Source: Calothrix sp. NIES-4105 | GTDB taxonomy: Bacteria; Cyanobacteriota; Cyanobacteriia; Cyanobacteriales; Nostocaceae | Assembly (NCBI RefSeq): GCF_002368415.1 | Contig: NZ_AP018290.1 | Coordinates: 7,493,717 to 7,557,716, forward strand | Direction: 5' to 3' | Length of the DNA stretch: 64,000 nucleotides | Shown: positions 1 through 8,143 of the stretch, in pieces | How positions within the stretch are numbered: the first letter of the stretch is position 1 | Layout: each line of letters opens with the position of its first letter | Notes under the pieces: generated by a model | The model's database searches: none | What the model saw: only the letters and a program-made list of their open reading frames with translations | Told to the model about the DNA's origin: nothing | Translations under genes and position numbers: made by a program

Positions 1-490
1 GACGTAGGATAAAAATTTTATAAGTATTTCATTATTTGATTTAATTCCTTAATACTTTACAGCAATATTCATACACTTTTTTAGTAATTTTTACTTAATT
101 ACATTTAATTGTAATAGCAGTAATTTCTACTACGTACTGAAGTTTTTAATCCTCTCATAACCTAATAAATACATCATGTATCGAAAGATAGACAGTTATA
201 AACACTTACATACTTATTCAACATCATAGGTATTCTGACAAAGGGGTTAGAGGTCTAGGGGGGTAAAAGAACTTTTATGATAACAAACCTTGCCTTACTT
301 ATAGGCATAGGAATATTGGCATACGCACTATCTTATAAATGAGATAATGGCGCCCCGATGCCTAAATTTTCAGGATGCAACTGATGATAGCAGTGTTCGC
401 GCGTTTTTAAATAATTAGTTTAAAGCAGTTTTGAATTTTAAGATATTCTTGACTGAAAACTTAATTAATCGCGGTGTGTGCTGTTACATC
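1..490. other. AT-rich intergenic stretch downstream of ftsY
   Basis: There is no recognisable gene in this 490-base stretch. It is A/T rich, with one GGCGCC near 349 and purine-rich GGGG runs near 242-263. The only possible coding sequence is a 21-codon reading frame at 277-342, listed separately. Confidence 0.5.
277..342 (+). CDS. Possible 21-residue single-span membrane peptide
   Basis: An ATG at 277 opens a 21-codon frame, almost entirely hydrophobic (Ile, Leu, Ala, Gly) and ending in Ser-Tyr-Lys, like a single transmembrane helix with a basic C-terminal tail. A purine-rich GGGGGG run lies about 14 bases upstream, further than an ideal ribosome-binding site. Cyanobacteria have many tiny photosystem or cytochrome subunits of this shape, but I do not recognise this one. 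It may be chance. Confidence 0.2.
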   Translation: MITNLALLIGIGILAYALSYK

Positions 491-2074
491 TCAGTTACTA
501 AGTAAAGCTTCGACAAATTCGTAGCTAGAGAAAGGACGAAGGTCTTCTATTCCTTCACCGGCGCCGATAAATCGAATTGGTAGACCCAACTGCTTTACAA
601 CAGCGAGTGCGACACCACCTTTGGCAGTACCATCGAGTTTGGTTAAAACTACACCACTCAACTGGGCAGCTTCAGAAAATACCTCAGCTTGCCGCAAACC
701 ATTCTGACCTAACGTTGCATCAAGCACCAACAGTGATTCTACTTTAGCTTTCGGGGCTTTTTTATCGATAATGCGGCGGACTTTACTGAGTTCTTCCATC
801 AAGTTTTTCTTATTTTGCAAGCGTCCTGCGGTATCTACTAGCAGCAACTCGGTCGAGCGCGCGTTTGCTGCTGCTATTGCGTCAAACACCACTGCTGCAG
901 GGTCTGTATTTTTACCAGGATTCGATATGACTTCGACATTACTGCGTGTACCCCAGACTTTTACCTGTTCGACAGCAGCAGCGCGGAAAGTATCGGCGGC
1001 GCCAATCAAAGTACGGTAGCCTGATTTTTGGGATAAATGAGCAAGTTTACCAATTGTTGTAGTTTTACCGGCGCCGTTAACACCAGTTATGAGCCAAATA
1101 TTAAGAATGTCTTTTTCTGGAGCAAAGACAGTTTTTTGAGATTTTTGCATTGGAGCTTCAAGCATATCTTTAAGAATTGTCTTCAGATATGCAATAGCAG
1201 CATCAGCGGGAAGCGCTTCTGAGCGTAACTTAGTTTGTAAAGCATCAATAATATAATCAGTTGCTTCAACACCAACATCAGCCTGTAAAAGCAGCGCTTC
1301 GATTTCTGTCACCGCAGCTTGATTTAGCGGTCCTTTGCCAACAATTGCTTTTAACTGGTTAACTATATTACGACGAGTTTTACTCAAACCCCGTCGCAGC
1401 TTTTTGAGCCAATTAATTTCTTCTACTGATACATCTTCGGGGCGCCGACCTTGTGCAGCGAGTACTTCTGCCGACCACACAAACCCTTCATCGAACTCCA
1501 AATCTGAATCTAAGTAGGATGTTTCCTCTATTTCATCCTCCGAAACCTCACCATCATTCGTATCAGATACTACATTAGTAATTTCTGTTTCTGGTGCAGG
1601 AACATCAATCGCATTTTGCATTAACCTTTCTTGTCTAGCTTTTCGTTCGGCTGCTGCTCGTTCAATAAAAGATAAATTTGCAGCTGCATTTTGCGATGCC
1701 CCATCATTTACTTCCGCCACTACTACAGTAGATTCCACAGTATCATCTGTATTTTCAGCAACAGTGTTAATGACAGTCGCCGTCTCAGTAACAACTTCTT
1801 CAATATTGGATGCTTCAACAGGCGCCTTTTGGGCAGATAACTCGTTACCCGACTCAACAGTTGAAGTTTCTTCTGGAGTATCCTGCTGTTTTTGCTGAAT
1901 ATTTTTGTACGCAGCCTTAGCAAAAGCTAGCAGGTCAGATGCAGCAGGTGTAGTATCAGTTGAAGGCGCCGCATTCGATGAAGGAGCTTCGACTTGCTGC
2001 TCAATTTTTGATTCTTCCTGAGAAGGAGTATTAGAGGATTCGTTGTGTTGACGACGGAACCAGTTAAAAGCCAT
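491..2074 (-). CDS. ftsY: Signal recognition particle receptor FtsY
   Basis: FtsY is the SRP receptor GTPase that docks ribosome-nascent chain-SRP complexes at the membrane SecYEG site. The 527-residue protein has a long acidic low-complexity A domain (about residues 1-215, rich in Glu, Thr, Ser and Val), a helical N domain (about 220-310) and a C-terminal G domain. Visible GTPase motifs are GVNGAGKTTT near 328, DTAGR near 412 and TKLDGTAKGG near 475. The length is usual for cyanobacterial FtsY, whose A domain is long. The start at 2074 (MAFNWFRR) gives the typical amphipathic membrane-targeting beginning. nusB and a DUF502 gene lie upstream on the same strand, a known cyanobacterial grouping. 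Confidence 0.96.
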   Translation of the reverse strand: MAFNWFRRQHNESSNTPSQEESKIEQQVEAPSSNAAPSTDTTPAASDLLAFAKAAYKNIQQKQQDTPEETSTVESGNELSAQKAPVEASNIEEVVTETATVINTVAENTDDTVESTVVVAEVNDGASQNAAANLSFIERAAAERKARQERLMQNAIDVPAPETEITNVVSDTNDGEVSEDEIEETSYLDSDLEFDEGFVWSAEVLAAQGRRPEDVSVEEINWLKKLRRGLSKTRRNIVNQLKAIVGKGPLNQAAVTEIEALLLQADVGVEATDYIIDALQTKLRSEALPADAAIAYLKTILKDMLEAPMQKSQKTVFAPEKDILNIWLITGVNGAGKTTTIGKLAHLSQKSGYRTLIGAADTFRAAAVEQVKVWGTRSNVEVISNPGKNTDPAAVVFDAIAAANARSTELLLVDTAGRLQNKKNLMEELSKVRRIIDKKAPKAKVESLLVLDATLGQNGLRQAEVFSEAAQLSGVVLTKLDGTAKGGVALAVVKQLGLPIRFIGAGEGIEDLRPFSSYEFVEALLSN

Positions 2075-2120
2075 TGTTATCCAAGAAATAAAGGATTACG
2101 AAAATAATTTTAACAATTTC

Positions 2121-2160
2121 GCGGAATTCCCCATCCGCCATGCGGTGAGGATGGTGCTTC
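2121..2160 (+). repeat. IS200/IS605-like end hairpin, copy 1
   Basis: A CCCCATCCGC...GCGGTGAGG hairpin lies just upstream of ftsY. It resembles the hairpin at 2673-2708 (shared CCC-ATCCGC-loop-CGGTG-GG-TGGT layout). The two copies are in direct orientation about 550 bases apart and look like the subterminal hairpins of IS200/IS605-type or palindrome-associated elements. No TnpA or TnpB frame survives between them. Confidence 0.35.
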
Positions 2161-2187
2161 GCACAAAAGTAAAAGGTTCGATACCTT

Positions 2188-2334
2188 TTACTTTTGTAAT
2201 TTCTTTTCAAGTGAGCGCACAAACTCTCGAATTACTTCACTTTGCTGGCGCGTTGTTTGCCTACAATAAGCTTTGAGTATTGCTTTTTCTTCTTCTGTAA
2301 TCCGAATTGTTAGTGATGAATTGGGACTAGCCAT
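2188..2334 (-). CDS. Ribbon-helix-helix DNA-binding protein (48 aa)
   Basis: This is a 48-residue protein of the MetJ/Arc/CopG ribbon-helix-helix type. A short beta strand (SLTIRITEEE) is followed by two helices (KAILKAYCRQ and SEVIREFVRSLEKKL). I chose the ATG at 2334 (MASPNSS) because the longer frame to 2424 adds a hydrophobic segment that overlaps the palindrome in front of the gene. RHH proteins are often antitoxins or autoregulators. No toxin-like partner is adjacent, so this may be an orphan antitoxin or a small repressor. Confidence 0.7.
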   Translation of the reverse strand: MASPNSSLTIRITEEEKAILKAYCRQTTRQQSEVIREFVRSLEKKLQK

Positions 2335-2341
2335 GTTGACG

Positions 2342-2362
2342 TGTAATGCTAATTGCATTACA
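2342..2362 (-). promoter_or_regulatory. Palindromic operator candidate for the RHH gene
   Basis: A perfect inverted repeat, TGTAATGC at 2342-2349 and GCATTACA at 2355-2362 with a 5-base A/T spacer, ends 7 bases before the ATG of the RHH gene. RHH repressors bind short inverted repeats in their own promoters, so an autoregulatory operator is a reasonable inference. It may also overlap the promoter or leader. Confidence 0.45.
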
Positions 2363-2441
2363 ATAATAACACTGAACCACGAAAACTGAAGATAGAAGGT
2401 TGTGTCAAGAAATACCTTTGGCACGTAAAATCTTCAAGGAT

Positions 2442-2720
2442 TTACGCTCTTCTTTCGTATATGCGTACAGGGAGAGGGTTTTGAGACGGGGTAATTGCCC
2501 CGTTGAGAGTGGAATGCGCTCGCGACACCGATTCTAGTAACCCCAAGGCGGTATAAGCAGCAACAACCCGGTAACGGATACTGAGAGCGTGTTGGCGACG
2601 GGATTCAAGTAAAGGTACGACAGTGAGCAAGTCTTGCTGTACGACTATTAGGTGCGACTGAACCCGCACAGTAAGCTAGAAACCCTATCCGCTTAGGCGG
2701 TGGGGTGGTTCATATAAGTA
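2442..2720. mobile_element. Possible IS200/IS605-type remnant with tail hairpin
   Basis: The stretch ends in a hairpin at 2673-2695 (CCCTATCCGC, loop, GCGGTGGGG), the form found just after tnpB in IS200/IS605-family elements. The preceding 230 bases are open on the minus strand (75 codons, 2442-2669) but that product is not recognisable. I could not reconstruct a TnpB C-terminus on the plus strand. A decayed element end is the best guess. Confidence 0.3.
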
Positions 2721-2796
2721 TATACAACCTAAAAAATTTATTATAAGTAGGTTGGGTGCAACCCAACCAACAATTCGCGAACAAAGACGAAAAAAT

Positions 2797-2824
2797 CATC
2801 CGTTACATCCGTTGTATCCGTTGC
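2797..2824 (-). repeat. 9-bp-unit repeat (RYAACGGAT)n overlapping the nusB 3' end
   Basis: Read on the minus strand this is GCAACGGAT-ACAACGGAT-GTAACGGAT-G, three units of a 9-mer. It supplies the last codons and the TAA stop of nusB (LQRIQRM-stop). Relatives lie at 4972-5000, 5041-5070, 11949-11976, 13713-13740, 56121-56148 and, hugely expanded, at 50093-50416. Confidence 0.85.
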
Positions 2825-3456
2825 AAACCAAGTTCAGTTTTTCTTTCAGTAACTCGGCGTAAAACCCCATTAATAAACCTGTGTCCATCAGCTTCGCTAT
2901 AGCGTTTAGCCAATTCGACAGCTTCATTAATTGCCATACGCTCATCAAGCTTCAGAAAAAGCATTTCAGCTACAGCGATACGTAAGATATCACGGTCAAT
3001 TTGAGCAAGACGATTGACTTGCCAGTCAACTAATGCCTGAGAAATTTCTTCATCGATAAGAGTTTGATTCTCATTCACAGTCCGAACAATTTCAATAGCA
3101 TACCGTGCGACATCTTTGTCTTGGTTTGCGAGTTGAATTAATTCGGGGAACTCAAGTGCTGCACCTAGCTGGTTAATTGCTTTTTGTGCATGAGAAACAG
3201 CTTCTTTAAGCATTGTACGCGCGGTGTTCAAATCACCAGCGCGCGTTTCGCTAGTGAGTAGACGGTCATTACTGCGCTGCAATTCACCAGATGCGCTACT
3301 GAGAGTATCTTGAACTTCTGAGCGAAGGGTACGAACTGCCGCAAGTACCAGTTTAGGTAACTGGTCTTCAGTCAACTTTTTGGGATTTGCGGGCAACTGA
3401 CTCAAGCTTAAAAGAGCCAGTTCACGCGCGATTTGACGAGGTTTACGCTCTTGCAT
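2803..3456 (-). CDS. nusB: Transcription antitermination factor NusB
   Basis: NusB with NusE (S10) binds boxA RNA and promotes antitermination of rRNA operons. The 217-residue protein has the cyanobacterial layout: [15 protein letters not shown] at the N-terminus, an inserted helical region (about 45-100) and the conserved C-terminal bundle with [13 protein letters not shown] near 160 and [13 protein letters not shown] near 180. The final seven residues, LQRIQRM, and the stop codon are encoded by a dispersed 9-bp repeat, so the original C-terminus has been replaced or extended. The DUF502 gene is upstream on the same strand, with a 146-base gap. Confidence 0.95.
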   Translation of the reverse strand: MQERKPRQIARELALLSLSQLPANPKKLTEDQLPKLVLAAVRTLRSEVQDTLSSASGELQRSNDRLLTSETRAGDLNTARTMLKEAVSHAQKAINQLGAALEFPELIQLANQDKDVARYAIEIVRTVNENQTLIDEEISQALVDWQVNRLAQIDRDILRIAVAEMLFLKLDERMAINEAVELAKRYSEADGHRFINGVLRRVTERKTELGLQRIQRM

Positions 3457-3602
3457 ATCTTAGATTTTCCCGGTATAGGGATATGAATGGATTTGTCTTT
3501 CCTGCGGAACACTACGTGAACGACTTCGGAATAGATTTTGGATTTTAGATTAATTAAATATAGAAACCGGGTTTCTTGGGGAAATCCGGTTTCTGCGTCT
3601 AA

Positions 3603-4370
3603 TTAAACTTCTTCCAGTGGTATTATTTGACGTTTTTCGGAAGAAGAAACTTCGACTTTATGTGCCATTACCAGTGGGGGTGCAGACGTATTCGGGGCAA
3701 CTATACCGCCTGAGACTATAATTTTGAATGCATCTTCGATTGATATTGATAGATTAACGACTTCATCTTCAGGCACTACAGCATACCATCCTGTAGTCGG
3801 GTTTGGGGTGGTAGGCACAAAAACACTTAGCACTTTATGCGGCATTTGCGCTTGGATTTCGCTACTAATGGCGCCTGTTACAAATCCGACTGACCAAACA
3901 CCACGTCTTGGATACTCTACCAATACAACTCGCCGAAACTTACCATTGGAATCTTTGAGTAAAGTTTCAAGAAGTTGCTTAAGGGTCTTATAAACCTGTC
4001 CAGCCAAAGGAATCGCTTGTACTATCTGCTCACCAACATCAAGCAACCAACGTCCAGCGATGTTACGTGCCATTAACCCAATTAAAAGGATACTTAGTAG
4101 CGGCACTGCAAAACCGACTAAAATATTAAGTAAGTTGACTAAAATCGGGTGTAGTCCATCAAAAGGATTAAGTTGCTTAGGTACTCGTGTAAGAAAGTCA
4201 ATTACCCAGTTAGCAATGGTAATCGTCAGCCAGATTGTAGTTGCCAGAGGTATTACAACCAGCAACCCAGCAATCAAGTCATTCTTTAAATCCTGCTTTA
4301 AGCGTTCGATTACCAATCCCCGATTCTCCTTGTTTAGGCTAATAGAACTTTTTTTATTAGTGGTACTCAT
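3603..4370 (-). CDS. DUF502 family membrane protein
   Basis: A protein of about 255 residues with two predicted membrane helices (near 28-55 and 78-105; the second has VGFAVPLLSILLIGLMARN) followed by a soluble domain. DUF502 features include PLAGQVYKTLKQL, VVLVEYPRRGVWSVGFVTG and VFVPTTPNPTTGWY. The family is widespread in bacteria and plant chloroplasts; its biochemical role is uncertain. I use the ATG at 4370 (MSTTNKK) because the longer frame starts at TTG (4388). In cyanobacteria this gene commonly precedes nusB and ftsY, as here. Confidence 0.85.
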   Translation of the reverse strand: MSTTNKKSSISLNKENRGLVIERLKQDLKNDLIAGLLVVIPLATTIWLTITIANWVIDFLTRVPKQLNPFDGLHPILVNLLNILVGFAVPLLSILLIGLMARNIAGRWLLDVGEQIVQAIPLAGQVYKTLKQLLETLLKDSNGKFRRVVLVEYPRRGVWSVGFVTGAISSEIQAQMPHKVLSVFVPTTPNPTTGWYAVVPEDEVVNLSISIEDAFKIIVSGGIVAPNTSAPPLVMAHKVEVSSSEKRQIIPLEEV

Positions 4371-4850
4371 ATAACCAACGCGCGTCAATCGATAATCTAG
4401 ACACGCTGCTCATGTTCTTAGAGATGCCTAGAAACCCTGTTATATAATTCACTACTGAAGGTACAGCAGTTATCTCTACTACGCCAATATTTTTAACCTT
4501 GTAACTGAATGTTGCAAGTTTTAATATTTATTCTAATATTACCGTGCCAAATTAAATTCTGCCGGAATGCTCAACTTCTGAAGCTGGTAGAGGTACGCTT
4601 ATAGCTATCTTTGGACACTGGGGGCGCCTGTCATTCTGAAAAAGATAAGAATTTTTGAGTTAAATATTAATTTATATTACACAAATGTGTAACAACCATC
4701 TTGTAGAACAGGCATCCGAGGCTGTTCCTAATCCAAGTATTATTACCTACCACTTGTAATTTTTTTGTTTACCCCACTCTAACCAAGCTTTATAGCTGCA
4801 TCCGAAGATTACTGCCGTAAAAGTTGTCGAGTAAACAACCTATTATTCTA
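4371..4850. other. Intergenic region upstream of DUF502-nusB-ftsY
   Basis: No coding sequence is evident. The region should contain the promoter of the DUF502-nusB-ftsY group. A GAACAGGCATCCGAGGCTGTTCC-type hairpin (about 4704-4728) is a dispersed repeat; a close relative follows eno at 52727-52746. Confidence 0.5.
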
Positions 4851-4927
4851 TGTCATTAATTTTGGTAAGTTGGCGCCTACCGTAGGTGCGGCAAAAGCCA
4901 CCATACAACACCCCAAAATTAATGACA
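4851..4927. mobile_element. Miniature inverted-repeat element A (77 bp)
   Basis: A perfect 15-bp terminal inverted repeat, TGTCATTAATTTTGG (4851-4865) and CCAAAATTAATGACA (4913-4927), bounds a 77-bp unit with no coding capacity. The decamer TATTATTCTA precedes it (4841-4850) and recurs at 4936-4945 before element B, as if element and flank were duplicated together or shared a target. Confidence 0.7.
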
Positions 4928-4945
4928 CAAACCAGTATTATTCTA

Positions 4946-5100
4946 TGTCATTAATTTTGGTGGGTTGATTAGCAACGGATACAACGGATGTAACGGATGA
5001 TTTATTTGTTATAAACAAAGCTTAATTGTCTAAAATAACCTATCCGCTACATCCGCTTATCATCCGTTGCCAATTTCGCTACTACCCAAAACTTATGACA
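4946..5100. mobile_element. Miniature inverted-repeat element B (155 bp) carrying 9-bp repeats
   Basis: It begins with the same TGTCATTAATTTTGG (4946-4960) and ends CCCAAAACTTATGACA (5085-5100). Inside, two copies of the 9-bp-unit repeat face each other: 4972-5000 (plus sense) and 5041-5070 (minus sense). The whole element can fold as one long hairpin. Confidence 0.65.
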
Positions 5101-5118
5101 CAGACCACTAGTGGTCCA

Positions 5119-5204
5119 TGTCATTAATTCTGAGATGTAGAGACGCGAAATTTCGCGTCTCTACAAGGGTTTGATTTTTACGCAACACCCCAAATTTTAT
5201 GACA
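5119..5204. mobile_element. Miniature inverted-repeat element C (86 bp) with internal palindrome
   Basis: The ends are TGTCATTAATTCTG (from 5119) and CCCCAAATTTTATGACA (to 5204). The core 5137-5164 is a perfect 28-bp palindrome built on GTAGAGACGCG; the same palindrome family recurs at about 49051-49078. The linker GACCACTAGTGGTC (5103-5116) before it is itself palindromic and is echoed after it (ACCACTAGT). Confidence 0.65.
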
Positions 5205-5274
5205 TGAACCACTAGTTTAAAATTATAGGTTGGGTTTATGTTGGGTGACGTTTGCGCCTCCACCCAACCTACGG

Positions 5275-6132
5275 TTATTTGGCGACTTCGAGGGTTTTGG
5301 TGTCTAGCTCGGCAGGCGCCATGTTTTTAATTTCCCAGACTTTGAGTAAAATTAGATATTCGTAGAAAGCTTGTAATGTACACCAAGCGAAGCCCGCGCG
5401 TCCATCCAGGAAGCCACCGAGTAAAAAATACATATAAATAAAACGAATAATTGGGCGCCCAGGTAAGCGTAATGATAAATCTTTGAGCGCGCGTCTACGT
5501 TCGACTTCAGATTGACCGAGAAATAGATCTCGCCATTTAACGCTTCCGTGTTGGAGTTGGTTTACTGTTTCTCTCGCTTCGTCGGTAGAATAGCGGTTGT
5601 GTTTATCAATCCAACGGCTTAATCCTTTGCCGGAAGTATAATGTGGGTAAGTTTCTTTCAAAAAACTTGTGGCGCCGTCACATACTTCGCGTTCGGTATG
5701 ACCATAATCACTAAACCAAACTTTACCATGACGGAATAATCGCAGTTGGTAGCGCGGGTATTGGGTACTGCGACGAATCCACGTATTCATAAACATGACT
5801 CGTTCCGCTACATAGTAACCTATATATTGTGAATTAGAGTTGCTTGCTGCAATACATTCGGCGAATAATTCTGGAGTCATGCGCTCATCGGCTTCGAGTA
5901 TATATACCCATTCATATTTAGGCTGTATATTTTCGAGCATCCAAGTTCGCTGGCGCCCGTGGCTTTCAAAAGCGTGTTCAACAACGCGCGCAGGGTAACG
6001 ATTAGCAATTTCGACTGTACGGTCACTACTACACGAATCCACGACGATAATATCATCCGAAAGCATTGCAGACTCTATACAAGCAGCAATATCTAACTCT
6101 TCGTTATAAGTCAATATGTAAATGGATATCAT
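5275..6132 (-). CDS. hpsK: Family 2 glycosyltransferase, WaaE/KdtX type (probable HpsK)
   Basis: A 285-residue GT-A fold glycosyltransferase of the lipopolysaccharide-core WaaE-like branch. It starts ISIYILTYNEE, has the nucleotide-binding DSCSSDRTVEIA near 32 and an EADER motif in the DXD position near 80. HGRQRTWMLENI and RYQLRLFRHGKVWF fit this branch. The C-terminus has aromatic-rich helices that may sit at the membrane. It is the last gene of the hpsH-K block on the minus strand. The symbol rests on order relative to the Nostoc hps locus, so family is sure and symbol moderately so. Confidence 0.85.
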   Translation of the reverse strand: MISIYILTYNEELDIAACIESAMLSDDIIVVDSCSSDRTVEIANRYPARVVEHAFESHGRQRTWMLENIQPKYEWVYILEADERMTPELFAECIAASNSNSQYIGYYVAERVMFMNTWIRRSTQYPRYQLRLFRHGKVWFSDYGHTEREVCDGATSFLKETYPHYTSGKGLSRWIDKHNRYSTDEARETVNQLQHGSVKWRDLFLGQSEVERRRALKDLSLRLPGRPIIRFIYMYFLLGGFLDGRAGFAWCTLQAFYEYLILLKVWEIKNMAPAELDTKTLEVAK

Positions 6133-6179
6133 TATTATTTATAGTCAAAATACTTATTTTATTGTATCAAATAGAACTA

Positions 6180-6344
6180 AAAAGTGATGAGTATTGAGTG
6201 CTGAGTGCTGAGTTTTTTTAGCTCTTCGTAAGGTGCGTGACGCTACTAGATAATTAGCTTCGTCGTAAGATTTTTATAGCGTCACGTACCCTACCTCCTA
6301 ACTTTACTCAGCACTTCCTAGTCAGCACTTTCTACTCAGCACTT
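6180..6344. repeat. GTGCTGAGT short tandem repeats in inverted arms
   Basis: The left arm (6183-6214) carries GAGTGCTGAGTGCTGAGT; the right arm (6303-6344) carries the reverse-complementary CTCAGCACTT-type units, right up to the hpsJ stop codon. Between them sits an inverted GGTGCGTGACGCTAC / TAGCGTCACGTACC pair. The gap can fold into a long stem and may act as terminator or mRNA-end structure. Similar arms lie at 7981-8142 and 36359-36465. Confidence 0.7.
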
Positions 6345-7184
6345 CTAGCGTGCGGTAGCTTTCTTCGCGGAACCTTGCCCCATACCCATGCTTCTCATAC
6401 CAGTCCAACCGATGATGATGTAACCGATGGAAAGTAATAAGCTGCTCATACCAATACGTAAACCAGATTTCCAAGCTTGGTCTTTTGCTTGTTTTTCAGC
6501 ATTTTCTTTTTGCTGACGGATTTGAAGCTTTTGTTGGTCTGCTAATCTTTGAGGGTCGCTTTGTGAAGCAATGAATTCATCAAGTGCTTTGGGATCGGTC
6601 TTAGCTTTTTTAAGCACATCTTTTACAGCAGGGGGAATACTTGGATTTTCCTGCGCTTGCTTAAATTTCTGGTCGTCTTTAATAATGTCGGTTAATTGCG
6701 CTTTGGTTTGAGCTTTTTGCTTTTCGAGTTCAGCTTTAACTTGGTCGTTGCCTAACTGAGCTTGAACTTGGGTTAATTGGTTTTGGAGTCGGTTTTCTTG
6801 CTGTTCTGCTTGTCTGCCAATTTGCTCGACGGTTTGCGCGCTAGCTTGACGAACGTTGTTTAAGTGCAAGGGAAAAATCAGCAAAAATATCAAGCCCAAA
6901 ATGCTTGATAAAATAAATGCGGGTAGTCTCAAGTCAAAACCACCAAACCTTTCTTCACCTTCAAAGCTATCTGCCCAATAGCCAGCAATCAATAATCCCA
7001 AACCCACCATAGGCACAATACCTCGGTCTACCAAGGCAGTTGCCAAACCTATTTGCCAACCTCTATCGGTTGGCTGGAAAGGAAAAAGCAAAATTATAAA
7101 GTCTATTAAGAAAGACAAAAGTAGGATAATTCCCCCTACCTTGAGGGTTCGCGAAGCTGTCGCGGCAGCAAAACTGTTAATCAT
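6345..7184 (-). CDS. hpsJ: HpsJ family membrane protein
   Basis: A 279-residue integral membrane protein with three N-terminal membrane spans (about 15-35, 50-70, 88-108), a long Gln/Lys/Glu-rich coiled-coil stretch (about 112-240) and a final membrane span (about 245-265). The cyanobacterial HpsJ family is part of the hormogonium polysaccharide secretion locus; its exact activity is not known, and a scaffold role is an inference. Its position between the DUF2064 and WaaE-like transferases fits the hps order. GTGCTGAGT-type repeats abut the stop codon. Confidence 0.8.
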   Translation of the reverse strand: MINSFAAATASRTLKVGGIILLLSFLIDFIILLFPFQPTDRGWQIGLATALVDRGIVPMVGLGLLIAGYWADSFEGEERFGGFDLRLPAFILSSILGLIFLLIFPLHLNNVRQASAQTVEQIGRQAEQQENRLQNQLTQVQAQLGNDQVKAELEKQKAQTKAQLTDIIKDDQKFKQAQENPSIPPAVKDVLKKAKTDPKALDEFIASQSDPQRLADQQKLQIRQQKENAEKQAKDQAWKSGLRIGMSSLLLSIGYIIIGWTGMRSMGMGQGSAKKATAR

Positions 7185-7373
7185 AGGTTCTCGTGTGGGT
7201 AATACAAGTGATTGCTTAAACTTAAAGTTACTGGAATATTGTTCCCCTTACCTTATCTGTTCTTTACAACCACAGCAACAAATTTATAGATAGTTATAAT
7301 TTTTTACATCTTTTTCAGAACTACACTACGCTAGCATCTGCTTTTTACAGTGTCTATAGGAAAATTACAGTAT

Positions 7374-7973
7374 TTAAATATACCTGTTCTTCCATATCGG
7401 TAGATCTTCGGGACGGTCAACATCAGCAAGAGGCGCCAGGTAGGCTTGATATAGTCCTAAACTTTGGGCAATATCTATAGTCTGCTTACCGACTTGGGAG
7501 GTTCCCCAATTTATATTTTTGAATAATTCAGGGATTAAACGCCGTAACCCGATTAAATAATAGCCTCCATCAAGGGCTGGTCCCAGCACCAAATCAACTT
7601 CATTGAGATGTGCAAACGCCGTTGTTAAGATTTGGGCATTGATACCAGGACAATCACTACCGATAATAATAGTTTTAGTTTCGGCGCCACGTTGAAAAGA
7701 ATCATTAAAAGCGCGCGCCATTCGCTCACCCAAATCACCTTCTCCCTGTGGCTGATATATGAAATTAGAACCTAACCAGGCTTGCATTAATTCTAAATTA
7801 CCGCCAGTGAAACGCACTTCGATAGAAACGGACAACGGTATAACTTTAGACAAAGTATGCTCAGTCATTTCACGATGAAGATTTGCCGCACCTTGGGCGC
7901 CGAGTGTTGGAATTAACCGAGTTTTTGTCCGGTTTGGTTCTGGGTAACGAGTAAAGAGTATTAAATGTTGCAT
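7374..7973 (-). CDS. hpsI: DUF2064/TIGR04282-type glycosyltransferase (probable HpsI)
   Basis: A 199-residue nucleotidyl/glycosyltransferase-like protein. It starts LILFTRYPEPNRTKTRLIP, the P-loop-like beginning of the TIGR04282 family, has IIIGSDCPGIN near 105 and LGPALDGGYYLIGL near 133, which bind metal and nucleotide-sugar in related GT-A folds. It lies in the hpsH-K block, so a part in hormogonium polysaccharide synthesis is inferred. Elsewhere the family sits with other pathways, so the substrate is open. Confidence 0.75.
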   Translation of the reverse strand: MQHLILFTRYPEPNRTKTRLIPTLGAQGAANLHREMTEHTLSKVIPLSVSIEVRFTGGNLELMQAWLGSNFIYQPQGEGDLGERMARAFNDSFQRGAETKTIIIGSDCPGINAQILTTAFAHLNEVDLVLGPALDGGYYLIGLRRLIPELFKNINWGTSQVGKQTIDIAQSLGLYQAYLAPLADVDRPEDLPIWKNRYI

Positions 7974-7977
7974 AAAT

Positions 7978-8143
7978 GAGTGAAAAGTGCTGAGTGCTGA
8001 GTACTGAGTGCTGAGTGAAAAGTGCTGAGTGCTGAGTGCTGAGTTGTTATTTATAACTTTTAACTCATAACTCCTAACTTTTAACTCCTAACTCCGCACC
8101 TCCTAACTATACTCAGCACTCAGCACTTTCAACTCAGCACTAC
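7978..8143. repeat. GTGCTGAGT / TAACTCCTAAC repeat block between hpsI and hpsH
   Basis: Seven or so tandem GTGCTGAGT-like units (7981-8044) are followed by TAACT-type units and then the complementary CTCAGCACT units (8108-8142). The block fills the whole space between the hpsH stop and hpsI start, predicts a long hairpin, and separates the two genes. Confidence 0.75.

Noticed and set aside
2442-2669. 75-codon minus-strand frame between nusB and the RHH gene
   Set aside because: No recognisable family, and it lies in a region ending with an IS200/IS605-like hairpin; kept only as part of a remnant.
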